A model generated the notes under the pieces. The model ran no database searches and had not been told where the DNA came from. It saw only the letters and a program-made list of their open reading frames with translations. From contig LNAC01000769.1 in NCBI GenBank assembly GCA_002007465.1, positions 322,260-386,259 on the forward strand: a stretch of 64,000 bases of DNA. The letters are read 5' to 3'. How positions within the stretch are numbered: position 1 is the stretch's first letter; each line of letters starts with the position of its first letter. Made by a program: the position numbers and the translations under genes. Source of the DNA: Ailurus styani (Eukaryota > Chordata > Mammalia > Carnivora > Ailuridae). Shown here piece by piece: positions 10,861 to 21,900 of the stretch.

Positions 10861-11204
10861 AACAGGCATTTTTTTTGTTTTTGTTTTTTTAAACCCAATG
10901 CCGTTCTTTGTGTCTCCAGGGACACTGATGGTGTGCCTTTACTTGATGGTGTGCCTTTTACTTAAAATAACAAAAAGACGTGGGTTAGCTCTTACCCAGC
11001 TCTGCCATCACGTGGCTACCAGGACGGGGTGCCGTGGGGTCACAAGAAAACCATCTCATGTGTGCGAATGTGCGAGATGTCCCCCACTGAGAGCTTTGTA
11101 GTGCCTGCAGTTTGAGATAAGTGTTGGAGGTTTGTCCTAAGACAGACGGATTCTCATTGCGGGATTTTCATAGAAGAGTCTGGTGTGTTTCTGTTGCAGA
11201 TGTT

Positions 11205-11327
11205 TAATTTTTTCTTTTTTAATATTTAATTTTTTAAGTAATCTCTGCACCCCATGTGGGGCTCGAACTTACAACCCTGAGATCAGGAGTCACATGCTAT
11301 ACCAACGGACCCAGCCAGGTGCCCCGC
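11205..11327 (-). mobile_element. Older-type carnivore tRNA SINE fragment, antisense
   Basis: 'TTTTTTAAGTAATCTCTGCA', then 'CCATGTGGGGCTCGAACTTA', then a head ending 'CCAGCCAGGTGCCCC'. This variant lacks the CT-rich body of the younger SINEs. A second copy of the same type is at 41771-41883. Confidence 0.75.
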
Positions 11328-11404
11328 ATTTCATTCTCGAGTTTCTCTGTAGAAGAGCACCTCCATCCGGATTTGGACTAATGGTAACTGAGCTCCTCCT
11401 TGCA

Positions 11405-11468
11405 GGTTTTTTTTTTTATATTTATTATTTATTAGAGAGAGAGCGAGAGAGGGTGCACAAGGAGGAGG

Positions 11469-11499
<31 letters not shown>

Positions 11500-11624
11500 T
11501 CTGAAACAGACTCCTTGCTGAACTCGGAGCCTGATGTGGGGCTCGATCTCACGACCCTGAGATCACGACCTGAGGCGAAACCAAGAGTCAGATGCCTAAC
11601 CGACTGTACCACCCAGCACCCCAC
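11405..11624 (-). mobile_element. Carnivore SINE with expanded (GA)n, antisense
   Basis: Standard antisense SINEC order: T-tail, TTTATTATTTATTAGAGAGA, a GA-repeat of about 28 bases near 11473-11500, then GATCACGACCTGAG and a head ending 'CCACCCAGCACCCCA'. The GA tract is the CT-rich body expanded into a microsatellite. Confidence 0.88.
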
Positions 11625-11734
11625 CCCTGATTACAGTTGGACACTTTTGGGACGGGGAGAAATTTGCGCAGACCAGCTCCAGGCTCTGTCCATTTCCAAC
11701 CTCGTTTCTTCGCCACCACCCTCATGTTTTAGCT

Positions 11735-12112
11735 ATTGGAGCTGTAACTGTCCGTTCCAGCAGATATAACGAAATCCTGTAGACAAGGGCAGCCGAAGCA
11801 GAAGCTTGTCTTCTTATGGTCCTGGGTCCAAGCTCAAGGGGTCAGCAGGTTTGGGCTTTTTCCTGCTTCCCTTCTTGGTGTGCAGACCTCTGCCTTCTCG
11901 CTCTGACCTCCCGTGGGCTCCTTTGTGTATAAGCATCCCTGCTTTCTGTTTCTCTTCTTACAAAGACACCAGTCTTACTGCATTAGGGGCCCACCCCATG
12001 ACCTCATTTAACCTTAATGACCTCCTTAAAGGCCCTTTCTTTATGTATTCCCATTAGGGTTTGGGGTGTCAACCTATGAATTTGGGGGGCTGGTAAATAA
12101 TTCAGTCCATAA
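11735..12112 (-). mobile_element. MaLR-type solo LTR (MLT1-like), antisense
   Basis: Antisense MLT1 order is preserved: 'TCTTCTTACAAAGACACCAG', 'TAGGGGCCCACCCCATGACC', 'TGACCTCCTTAAAGGCCC', then 'TCAACCTATGAATTTGGGG' and a close at 'TTCAGTCCATAAC'. Confidence 0.75.
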
Positions 12113-12540
12113 CCGGGACCGTAGATAACATTTGGGTTGAAGGGTGACCTCTGGACCTATACTTTGTGCTGCAGGAGGTGACACGGGGTGGCACGGAAAT
12201 CCTGGCCACATTCCTCTACTGTGATGATGTGGTTAGACTTGGATGTGACCCTGAGCTGTGGGAATCTCATCAAACTTCATCTGCCAACCAAACAACCTGT
12301 TACTCCTGTTCAGCTTCCCGTTAGCAAGGTCCCCGAGACCCCTGCGGCCACTCTGCCCCCACCCGACAGGAGGAAAAGCGAAGGGGAGACAAAGCAGAGT
12401 AGAAGGAGATCACAGTCACCACCAACACTGGCTCAACATCTTACCTTCACAAATTTGACTCAAGCAGGTACCCTGCTAGGGCCACGCCAGGCCTCGGTAG
12501 GGTCTGCGTAAGTGAGGGGTCCTGCAGCTTACATTGTGCT

Positions 12541-12624
12541 TGTTGCCTGCTAAGTCCCTCTCTGAGCACGCATGTACTTTGATGTTGCCTGCTAAGTCCC
12601 TCTCTGAGCACGCATGTACTTTGA
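12541..12624. repeat. Perfect 42-bp tandem duplication (two copies)
   Basis: Copies at 12541-12582 and 12583-12624 are identical (unit starts TGTTGCCTGCTAAGTCCCTC and ends CATGTACTTTGA). The lack of any difference suggests a recent duplication or a variable-copy minisatellite. Confidence 0.95.
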
Positions 12625-12721
12625 CGTCAACTATGGAAAATCGCAGAATGCACCTGATCGCCATTCTCCAACCCTCCCCTACAACCATTTTGCTCCTAGG
12701 GGTTAAAAAGTATTCTGCTTC

Positions 12722-12915
12722 TGGGCGCCTGGGTGGCCCAGTGGATTAAAGCCTCTGCCTTCGGCTCAGGTCATGATCTCAGGGTCCTGGGATCGAGGCC
12801 CACATCAGGCTCTCTTATCAGCGGGGAGCCTGCTTTCCCCCTCTCTCTCTGCCTGCCTCTCTGCCTACTTGTGATCTCTCTCCCTCTGTCAAATAAAAGT
12901 AAAATCTTTAAAAAA
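12722..12915 (+). mobile_element. Carnivore tRNA-derived SINE (SINEC), sense
   Basis: Head 'GGGCGCCTGGGTGGCCCAGT', musteloid-type 'AAAGCCTCTGCCTTCGGC', B-box-like 'GGGATCGAGGCC', a CT-rich body, 'CTACTTGTGATCTCTCTC' and a tail with AATAAA. The perfect 17-bp target-site duplication AAAAAGTATTCTGCTTC is at 12705-12721 and 12916-12932. Confidence 0.95.
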
Positions 12916-12984
12916 AAAAAGTATTCTGCTTCATCTGCAAGCATTTCTTCTCAATTGCTAACATCCAACCTGAATGCTTTTTTT

Positions 12985-13395
12985 TTTCCAAATTAAACTT
13001 TGCATTTTGAGATAACTATAGATTCGCATGCAGTTATGGGGGATAATATTGAAAAGACCCCGTGGACCCTTTGCTCAGTTTTTCCCAGCGGCGTCCTCTT
13101 GCAAAACTATGGTGGGATAGCACAACCAGGATGTCGACATGGATACAGGCAAGACATGGACAATTTCCATCACCATCAGGACACACACACTTCCCTCTCA
13201 CGCTGCCGTTCCTTAATCCCCGACAGGCACTAGTCTGCTCTCCATTTCTGAAATGTCAGTTTGAGAATATTATATAAATGGGTCCTATAGTATGTAACAT
13301 TTTAAGGTGGGTTTTTTTCCCCCCACTCAGCATAATTCTAGAGTTTCACCCAACTTGTCAGATTCCTCTCCATTGTTCAGAGTCTTCTTACGTTT
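12985..13395 (-). mobile_element. Ancient LINE-1 (L1M-type) fragment, antisense
   Basis: 'GATAACTATAGATTCGCATG', 'TCTTGCAAAACTATGGTGGG', 'CACAACCAGGATGTCGACAT', 'ACAATTTCCATCACCATCAG' and 'TATATAAATGGGTCCTATAG' follow the antisense order of old L1M elements. Many indels are present. Confidence 0.65.
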
Positions 13396-13757
13396 GTTTT
13401 ATGTGTAATGTCTGGGTTTTTTTTGTTGTACTTAGTGGAAGGAGTCGAGAAATGTGTATCTACTCCCTGAAGCAGAAATTCACCCTGAAGGGTTTGCTGC
13501 TGGTGGTTTTGATGTTTGCTGCTGTGCGGGCGACAGCAATGACAAGGACAGCTGCCTCGCCAGGAGCCGAGTGGGAGGCAGTCCCCTGGGAGAAGACGGT
13601 CTCAGAAGGAAATCGAGTACATCGTGCAGCCTGGGGTGCTGTCTTCCCCCGGAAGTATAGACGGTTGAGCAGGTCACCTCCCGACTGGCCATACTTTCTG
13701 GCTCACCAGATTCCTGGTCTCCTCACTCCTCTGTTTCCCACTCTGAAGACACTAAAA
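13396..13757. other. Unique sequence
   Basis: Nothing recognised. A 161-codon frame (13278-13763) runs from the L1 fragment into this part. It is not conserved in any way I can see and is treated as chance. Confidence 0.4.
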
Positions 13758-13770
13758 TCATAAGGGTTTT

Positions 13771-13964
13771 TAAAAAAGATTTTATTTATTTATTTGACAT
13801 AGAGAGAGAGAGAGATCACAAGTAGGCTGAGAGGCAGGCAGAGAGAGGGAGAAGCAGGCTCCCCACCGAGCAGAGAGCCCGATGTGGGGCTCGACCCCAG
13901 GACCCTGAGATCATGGCCTGAGCTGAAGGCAGAGGCTTTCACCCACTGAGCCACCCAGGCGCCC
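13771..13964 (-). mobile_element. Carnivore SINE, antisense
   Basis: T-tail, 'GATTTTATTTATTTATTTGA', a GA-rich body, then 'ATCATGGCCTGAGCTGAAGG' and a head ending 'CCACCCAGGCGCC'. Target-site duplication TCATAAGG(G/A)TTTT is at 13758-13770 and 13965-13977 with one difference. Confidence 0.92.
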
Positions 13965-13977
13965 TCATAAGGATTTT

Positions 13978-15769
13978 AAACGTGGCTGATATTTCACAAA
14001 GTGATTGAGAGGCTGGAGCACACGGTTTGTGTTGTAGGTTGGGTTCCCCGAGAACAGCGTCTGTGAAGGACTTGGTCACGCACGGTGTTTTTCGGGGAGG
14101 GTCCTGGACGCTGACGTCTGTGGGAGGGAGCTGGAGGAAGCGGGAGAGGTCAGCTCTGATGAACCGCCCCCCCCAGCCCTGACAGCTTTGGTCAACCCTG
14201 GGCATGACCTTCAGAGTTGTCCTGAGCTGGCCCCAGCTGGTCAGGTCTTTCCAGAAGAGTCTCTGGGGAAGGCCAGTGCAGGACGGTATGGCATCAGCCA
14301 GGCGTCTCCGTGTAGCTGCGGTGTCCCCCAAGGGGCTGACCGCTGAGGCTGCCTGCCCACAGCACCTGGAGCATCTGGGCACCTCGTCCTTTGTCAAAGG
14401 GGACTCACCGTGGCCTCTCAGTAACGAGACGGATATTAAGGATACATTCTCAAGATTGTTTTACTGTTAGGGCTGCGTAGTCAAAACTATTCCTTCTGTG
14501 GGAAAATAATGCCAAAATCAAAATTAGCAGTGATTCGTAAGTTCTGATTTCTTGATATGAGTGTTGGGGTCTTTAAAATGGCCTTTTTTTCTCCCTAAAA
14601 GGGGTAGCTTACATCTATTTGGATTTTTTAGTTTAATTTTCAATTTATTCAAATAAAAAATGCAGAAGTCTTGTTTTCCTTATGCTCCTAAGTCCCACTT
14701 ATAAATCTGATTGTTCTTTTTGTAAATCCATTGAATTTTAACAATCCTCTTCAGGGGTGCTTTTATTAGTGTTCCAGTTGAACGGACCAAACTACCTTAA
14801 ATAATCAGCCCCCTTTACAACTTGGTTAATTAAATTCTTTTAAACATTTTTACTGCATTTATAAATATAATATATTTGATTTCTCCTCCATAGTTGATGT
14901 GATAAATTAAACTTATGGATATAGTAAATCTCAAGTTCTCTTAAGCATCCCAGTGCTATTTACAAACCTAGCCAGCTTCCCTTAGCTTAAAATCTCAGGT
15001 CTAAAATAAATTGCTTATTTCATGGAATCACACAGCCCATTCTGATAGACCAGATCACCCCCCAGCTCCTTACATCTTGGATGTACACAGGTTGTTCCTG
15101 GGTGTACCACACGAGCATTGAGATTCTAACCTGCTGAGAACTGGTGCTTGTGGGCAGGCGATCGTGACTCAACCAGGTTATCAGGAAGAAGGTCTGAAGC
15201 CAAACCCTCCTTGTGGGTATTTATCAGAGCAGACTTCTCTTATCAAGTCTGTGACCTCTATGAAGTCCCGGTTCTTGTCCTGTGGGTGCTCTGATCACAC
15301 TGCACGGAAGGGTCGCTGAGGAAGATGCGACATTACCCGCAGGCCAGACTTCTCCTGACGCAGGGGCTGGACCCGGGAGTCTTATGGCACCACATGTCAA
15401 TGGTGTCATTTATGGGTTCTTCATCTGTCCTGTTCATGAAGTGTGGGGTTGTTACTGACATATTTAGTTGGTCATATGACTTGAATACCCCAAATTTTAC
15501 TAACCAAAGCTCTGTTCTGAGTCTCTCTATATTCCAGAATCCTTGCCTGTGGATGGAGATAAGGGAGGGCTGAGGCTCTTGCTACAGTTTGCTGCTAAGA
15601 ACACGGACGTGGGTTGGGGTTTTCCAGGAGGCCACTGCATATGCCCAGGGTGTAACTTTATATCATAGCATTGCATTGTGTACGTGAGAGTATTTTAAGA
15701 TAGATTATACGCATCTTAAGATCTTCCAAAGGTTAAGTGATACTCAGTAAAAAAGTCGTTTTACCATTT
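13978..15769. other. Unique sequence, AT-rich in the second half
   Basis: 14035-14340 has a faint ancient-repeat look ('GGGTTCCCCGAGAACAGCGT') that I cannot name. 14470-15010 is AT-rich without a recognised repeat. No exon signals. Confidence 0.35.
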
Positions 15770-16139
15770 GCTGTGGGCTGAATTGTGTCTCCTCCTCCCC
15801 CAAATCCACGTGTTAAAGCCCTAACCGCCAAGGAAGTCATATGAGGAGGTGGGGCCTTTGGGAGGTAATTAGGTTTGGGTGAGGTCACAAAGGGAGATTC
15901 CTCCTGATGGGGTTAAAGTTTCCGTTCCTTTCTCTTCCTCCCACCCCCTTTCTCTCTCCCTTGGCACCACATGTGGACACAATGAGAAGGCAGGGTGCTC
16001 TGCAAGCCAGAAGAAGGGCTTCTCCCAGAATCCAACCATGTTGGCACCTTGATCTTGGACGTTCAGCTGCCAGAACTGTGAGAAAGAAATTTGTGTTAAG
16101 CCCCCAAGTCCATGGGATTTTGTCAGCCTGAGCTGAGTA
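15770..16139 (+). mobile_element. MaLR-type solo LTR, sense
   Basis: Opens 'TGTGGGCTGAATTGTGTCTC' and continues with 'GGTGGGGCCTTTGGGAGGTA', 'ACCTTGATCTTGGACGTTCA' and 'CCAGAACTGTGAGAAAGAAA'. It ends 'GATTTTGTCAGCCTGAGC'. This is the sense order of an MST/MLT1-class MaLR LTR. Confidence 0.8.
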
Positions 16140-16639
16140 ATGCGCTGTTCTGGGTATATTGGGTTCTCATCCTAAGCAGAAGGACATTGCTTCTCTTTAA
16201 GAGAATTCCATCTGGGACCCATGGCCTGGGTGGCCACACCTTTCTGTGCCTCAGATGGACATGTGGAGCCTTCTTTAGTCATCTGCAGGTGGACTGTAGG
16301 GACTCCTAGTTCACCCCCTTCAACTGGGGTCTTGCAGCCCATGTCCTAAGAGTTCACATGAATTCTCACCAATTATTGAGTTAACTGTGAGTTGAGAAAA
16401 GCCCTCAACCACCCTGAGATGCACTAACTTCCCTCCCTACTTGACTAGACTTTGTTTCCTTAGCTCTAAGTCATTTCCATGGTTTCCATTGTCTTTAGCA
16501 GGACGAGCACATGAGTTTTTCTTCTCATTTGAGTCTGCGACGAGTTTCACACCACTGCCTGGAAAGCAAACCTCTTTTAGGAATTCCCTTTTATTTTTGC
16601 TGTTTTCTTCTTTAACAGTGATTAGGAAATATTGATCCA

Positions 16640-17100
16640 TGTAGAAGGACATACATAGTATACGTGTATATTATGAAGCATGGTAATACAATAAACACTC
16701 AGGACGCTGGAGTACCTCAGATGGAGCCACTGGCCCTCAGGTGGACAGGACATGGTGCAGTTCTAGGGATCTCAGAAACAAGAGCTTCTGGGCCACCCCT
16801 CCAGGGTGTGGCTGTCAATCTAATGATTCAATACCAGCTCCCTTCTCTCCTGCATGTACCCCTCAAGGTTGAATTCCCAGGAGGGAGTCTATGCGACCTA
16901 GCTTGGTCACACACTCAACTCTGTGGTCAGGGTGTGGCACGTCCTATTTTTGGTGGGCCCCCGAAGGGAGAGGTACAGTTTCCCCAAAGAAGGAAGGGAG
17001 GTAGACAGAACAAAAACCCACCTCTCATGCTCTCCAAGCTAGAGCTTGCTGGTGGCTTCCTTGCCTTTGTTCCCTTTGTTCCCAAGTAGGTTTCCCTGCA
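16640..17100 (+). mobile_element. Possible ancient repeat related to 31350-31830
   Basis: 'CCTAGCTTGGTCACACACTC', 'CTCTGTGGTCAGGGTGTGG' and 'CAGTTTCCCCAAAGAAGG' recall a common mammalian repeat. A similar motif order ('CACTGTGGTCAGGGG', then 'GTTCTGTTACTGGAAGAAAT') occurs at 31350-31830. Family not named. Confidence 0.35.
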
Positions 17101-17734
17101 TTGGGCGGTAGTGGGCCCAGAGTATCCTATTCTGTGGCTGGTCTCACTTCCCTCTATTGCTTGGAAAATCTTTGAATCTCATTTGAATGTCATTTTCAAC
17201 CTTTCCAATTTCCCAGCCTTGAGACAGATTTTCTTTGGTCAGCTGGTGCTCATTTTGAGAAGGAATTAAATTCAGTGTTCGAGGCATATTTTGAGTTGTG
17301 GGGGGTACTTCCGGGACAGGTTGGCAGGGTTTGTGGGTGAGATGGGAGGAGTGGAGCAAGAAAGAAGGTGAGAGAATTTGAATATAGAACTTTCACGGAG
17401 TAAAGGAATATGGGAGCAGGGATGAATTTGGAGGGGGGAAGAGACAATGAATTTTCAACCTTGTGGGTTTGGAGATGCCCAGTAGGTCATTGCAAACGTG
17501 GGTTGGGCTGCTTGGCTTCTCTTCCCCTCAGGCTACAGTTTTCTGCTCATTCCCTGCTCCTGAAGGTCTAGTCTTTACCATCTACTTCATATTTGTCCAC
17601 AATATTTTGTATCTACCTTGCTACGAAGGATTATGACTGCTATGGTAGGAACTTATGTATTGGACACATTGAGCATTGGTACGTATGTTTCCTTTCAATT
17701 TCAGACTGCCTGATGGAGATTGGCCGGAGAGGCA
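17101..17734. other. Unique sequence
   Basis: No repeat or gene recognised. Confidence 0.35.
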
Positions 17735-17965
17735 GATGGTTCTGGGCTGAGACCAGTCTCGCTGCCTGATCTGAATCTTGGCCCCATCACTTATTGCTCA
17801 TGTCATCTAGTTCCTTCACCACTCTGGGCCTCAGTTTCCCCATCCATAAGGTGAGGATAATCCCAGAACTTGCCCAATGGATTCATTATGACAGTTAAAG
17901 GAGTTGATATAGGTACAGCACTTAAAACGGTGCCCGGTATGGAATGAGCACGACGTAGATGCCGG
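17735..17965 (+). mobile_element. MIR SINE, sense
   Basis: Contains 'GGGCCTCAGTTTCCCCATCC', 'AAGGTGAGGATAAT' and 'AGCACTTAAAACGGTGCCCG' in the order of MIR core and tail. Confidence 0.75.
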
Positions 17966-18440
17966 TGGTGGTTGTCTGTCTGTGTGTAGTTGTACAGAAT
18001 AGACCTTTCTTGGCCATCAGGGCAGTTTGCTTGCTGTGGGATTTTGAGGCCGACTGGGATTCCATTGTCTTGACTGTGGGATTAGGAGGCAGAGGAAATG
18101 TTCTCCAAGGGCCTCTTCCCCATGGGCTGGAATGAATGAAGGGGCAAGGGCACATTTTTGGGTGCAGTCTTACCTTCATCCCATGTCCCCTAAGAGTGAG
18201 GTGCTGGGAAAGGGCCTGTAAAGGGTGACTCTCAGGACAGGCCGTGCTGGACAGAGCTTTCTGCCCAGAATACCTCTTGCTCGTGGAGGTCAAACAAGAC
18301 TAGCGCCATATACACAAGCAAGAGGCTCAGAGGTTTAGGGCAGAGTCTCTTGCCGTGGGGTTCTGAGAGCAGTGGAGCCAAATGCAGGGTCTTCAAGGAT
18401 GTAGTAGCAGTGGCCACCATTCAAAGACTCACTTCAAGGC
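17966..18440. other. Unique sequence
   Basis: No repeat or gene recognised; only short frames. Confidence 0.35.
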
Positions 18441-18930
18441 AAGAATTCTTACCCTTCTTTCTGCCCTGGGTCATCTAATGAGGCCCAGGGACCCTTTCTC
18501 CAAAAAAAAAAAAAAAAAAAGTATTTTAAATGCATAAAATAAAATGCACAGGATTACAAAGGCAACCAATTTTGTTAAAATATAATTAGCAAATATATGG
18601 ATCAAACTGGTGATTTAGTGATCCACGGGCTTCTTCATTACCATAGTAAAAGCAAGCTCGGCTTCCATGGCAGGTCTCACAGCTGCCTGGATTTTGAAAT
18701 AGTGAAGACAGTAAATAGTTTGAGATATCTGTGCAACCTTAATGTGAATGAAAATATCTGTGATTTCTCTTGGTGATAAAGTCTCTGGGATGAATGACTG
18801 TGGTTTGTTGCCTGCATTCGCATTTGAAGGAAATGCTAAATTCCAGTTAGAACTTAGGGACAAGAAAGATGTACCTTCCCTCCCCACCCCCCATCCCAGT
18901 GTGTAGATCCTTTGAATTCATGCCACCCAG
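18441..18930. mobile_element. hAT-like DNA transposon remnant (MER type)
   Basis: A TIR-like start 'AAGAATTCTTACCC' is followed after a poly-A run (18502-18520) by 'TTTTAAATGCATAAAATAAA', 'CAGGATTACAAAGGCAACCA', 'AAAATATCTGTGATTTCTCT' and 'TGTGGTTTGTTGCCTGCATT'. I associate these with a mammalian hAT-derived MER element, but I cannot name the subfamily. Confidence 0.5.
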
Positions 18931-21900
18931 ATGATGTCTGCGATTCTGCGACCCAAAGGCAGAACGACACACAGGTTGGGAGGCATGCGAGAGGCTGGCT
19001 AAAAACAATTTCTAAAGAGCCCATAATATTCCCACTCATCAGTGGACAGATCTCCCAGAGAGTGGGGAAATTAGAAAATCCCTCTCAAAAGGGCACCACG
19101 TCCATTGTAGAAGCAACTTGTGGGGCCCAAGGGTTTGAGAAACAGCATGACTTTGCATCCCTGTGCCCACCAACTAGGTGAGGGTGAGTTTGGTTTGGGC
19201 CCTGGTTCCTTGCAGAGATTCCTGCATACAAACGGGGTGTGATTTCCTATCAGAGTGCAGTAGGGTTAAATATATAAAAATGCCAACTTATCACCCACAA
19301 TGCAGTGGACCTGGGAGATGATTTAACGCAACTCTCAGTGGCACTGGTAAGATTTATGTGGATAATCATCTCAATGGAGGGGATGATAAGTTATCACATT
19401 TATTATTTGCATATAGAAAGGTCCTTCTCGAATCCTCTGCGTCCTCACAGTTCAAGCCTGTGCTTGAGAAGAAGGTAAATGGTTTTTAGATTTAATTAGA
19501 GTGTACAAGAAAGGTAAATTTACGGGGTGTAACACATCAAGAGTAGATTACGTATTGGGACTAAAAGAAAAAATGGAGGACATTTGTTTTCTGGTGTAGG
19601 CAAGCCTGGTGTAGACAGAGTGATCTCTGAAGTTCTCATGCGAGCCACGAGCTTGTTCTAGAATGTCTGCCCAGGGATAGTCCTTTCTGGATAATTTTAT
19701 GGCTGTCACTGCATAGGGTCAGTGGAAGCCAGCCGGTGGGACCCAGACTCCTGAGAGACCATGGAATTCAGGCAAAGACCTATGATTCTCTCTCCACGTG
19801 TATTCTGCGTTTTTTTTCTGATCATGTGGGAGTTCTTGGTATTCAAAAAGGATCTTTGAAAAAGTTAGGAACCATTGCTCTAGAGGATAGGCAGTTACTT
19901 CCACGGAAATGCAATTTCAAATTTATTCTCAGCAAATTTCGAGAGACATCAACGTGTTCAGCTACGTAGATACCACATTTCAGAGGGACGGTTTTTATGA
20001 AACAGCATACTCCATTTCATATACAAAACTTTATTTCCTTATCCTTTTCGTTTCGTTACTAATAAGTCCTCCTTATAAAAACACTAGGAGCTCAGTTTTT
20101 AAGTTTTATTTCAACATTATTTTAAAGCTTATGTTCATAGAGAACCTTACAAACCTCGAGTTTGTAGCTAGAAACTGGCCATAAAAGTTTCTAAGGGAAC
20201 CCACTGCCTTTAAATTTGAGCTGAAATTAAATAAAATGGGACTGGATGGAGGCTCTTTGCTCATCTTTGGAAAATATAAGATGATGGGGGAAATTTATCA
20301 AAGAACAGTAGTCTGTATCGTGTTTTTGTGAGGTGATTCATTTAAGTGGTAATGCATTTTTTTTTCTTATTTGAACTGATGGAATTTGGGGTTCTGATGA
20401 AATTCTGGAACTTTCCTAAAGGACACATGAGAGATATACTTGTAATGAGTTGCTTTTTTTTTCTACCATGGGAGTGACTTCCTTATAAGTATAGTGGAGA
20501 AAAGCATCACGTGGCCAGATGCCAGAAGGGCTTTGAAACATGGAGCAGTCTCCCAGTCAAGTTCTTCTGAAACCCAGCAGCTGTTCTGGGAGGACTGAGA
20601 ATTCAGAATATCCAAGAGGAATTTTCTTTTCAAGGCCGGAGACCAGTTTGATCTCCAGCTTTGGAGCCCAGCTTGACCAACAGCATGAGCTCAGCTCAGG
20701 ATAAAGAATAAAGTTGAGGATTACTCTTCCTCCTAATTTTCCCAACCAAGTCGCCTAGAATATGGAGGCCAAGAAACCTCCAATCTGAGAACCAGACCGT
20801 TGAAACGTGCTTGCCGCCCTAAGTCTTCCGGCTCACACACTTCCACTCTTCTAAGGGAGAAAGTCAGGATGTCTCAGAATCCTACAGGAGAGGACTGTGA
20901 CTTGGTCATGGCCGTTGGGAGGAGGCTATGGCGTGTGAGCTCTAGGACAAGCTGTCATAGCGTGGGTCCTCTGCTGGAGAGAGAGGTGTTGACCATGTAG
21001 GAATGCTCAGTAGGCAAGCTTCTGTAGGATAAGAAATGGACGTTCAGAATTGGGCTTGCAGAATCATTCCGCAGGCTAGCCACGGTGTCGGCCTCTGTCA
21101 CTTCGGAACACAACAAGCAGGCTTAGCAGGCTCCTGCCCGGCGGCCGTGTGGCTGAGGTTGGCTCTCGAGGCTGGCTCAGGGGAATCTATTGACTCAGGT
21201 TTGTTCTAATGATGTGAAAAGGTCAGCAGATTGGGAGAATGTCTTAGGAAGCTGACATCATACCTTTAAGAACTAACCAGGACGAAAAGTTTCAGCTTCT
21301 CCTGTCTTTTGGGACTAACCTCCACTCTCCTGTTCTCCGGACAACCCAGCATCCTCAAAAGCCACAGGGAGCAGGCCCCCCTTCCCAGGATCCTGTGGGC
21401 AGACTTGACTTTCTTGAGCTTTAAGGGGTCCGGGAGGAAGGAACCGTCAGGCCGTCTGCTTAGTGCCTCTCTGTTCTTGTAGGTAACAGAGCAGTAGGAC
21501 TCCTCAGATGTGTTCCTGGGAGTGGCATTTCCAAGGAGGAACAAACAGGTTAATTAAAAGCAAATCTTGTGAAAGGTAATTGTCTCTTTGATTGTAATCA
21601 CTGATTTGGTGGGGAGAGCGAAATGAGGGGAGAGGCCTTAATTTAGGCAGCAGCTTGACTTTAAGCCACCTGATCAGGCTCCTTAGAAACAATGAATTTG
21701 GAAGTACAAATGAGATTAAGTTCCCCAAAGTGAGGGTTCATCCTTGAAGGACAACAAACCGTGAATGTCTCTGGGTGAGTCGCCGTGTGGGGAGCTGGAG
21801 CAAATACTGTGGGGACCCTTACGTTTATTCTATGCACCAATTCTACTAATCACATCATCTGAATTTTCCCAGGGGGCGGTGGGGTCTTTGGGGGGAAAAG

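Noticed and set aside
12722..12800. tRNA-like sequence with A- and B-box-like blocks
   Set aside because: It is the tRNA-derived head of a SINE, with a SINE body, A-tail and target-site duplication, so it is not a tRNA gene. The same holds for the other SINE heads.
13278..13763. 161-codon frame on the plus strand
   Set aside because: It starts inside an ancient antisense L1 fragment and runs into unrelated sequence, so it has no common origin as a coding unit.
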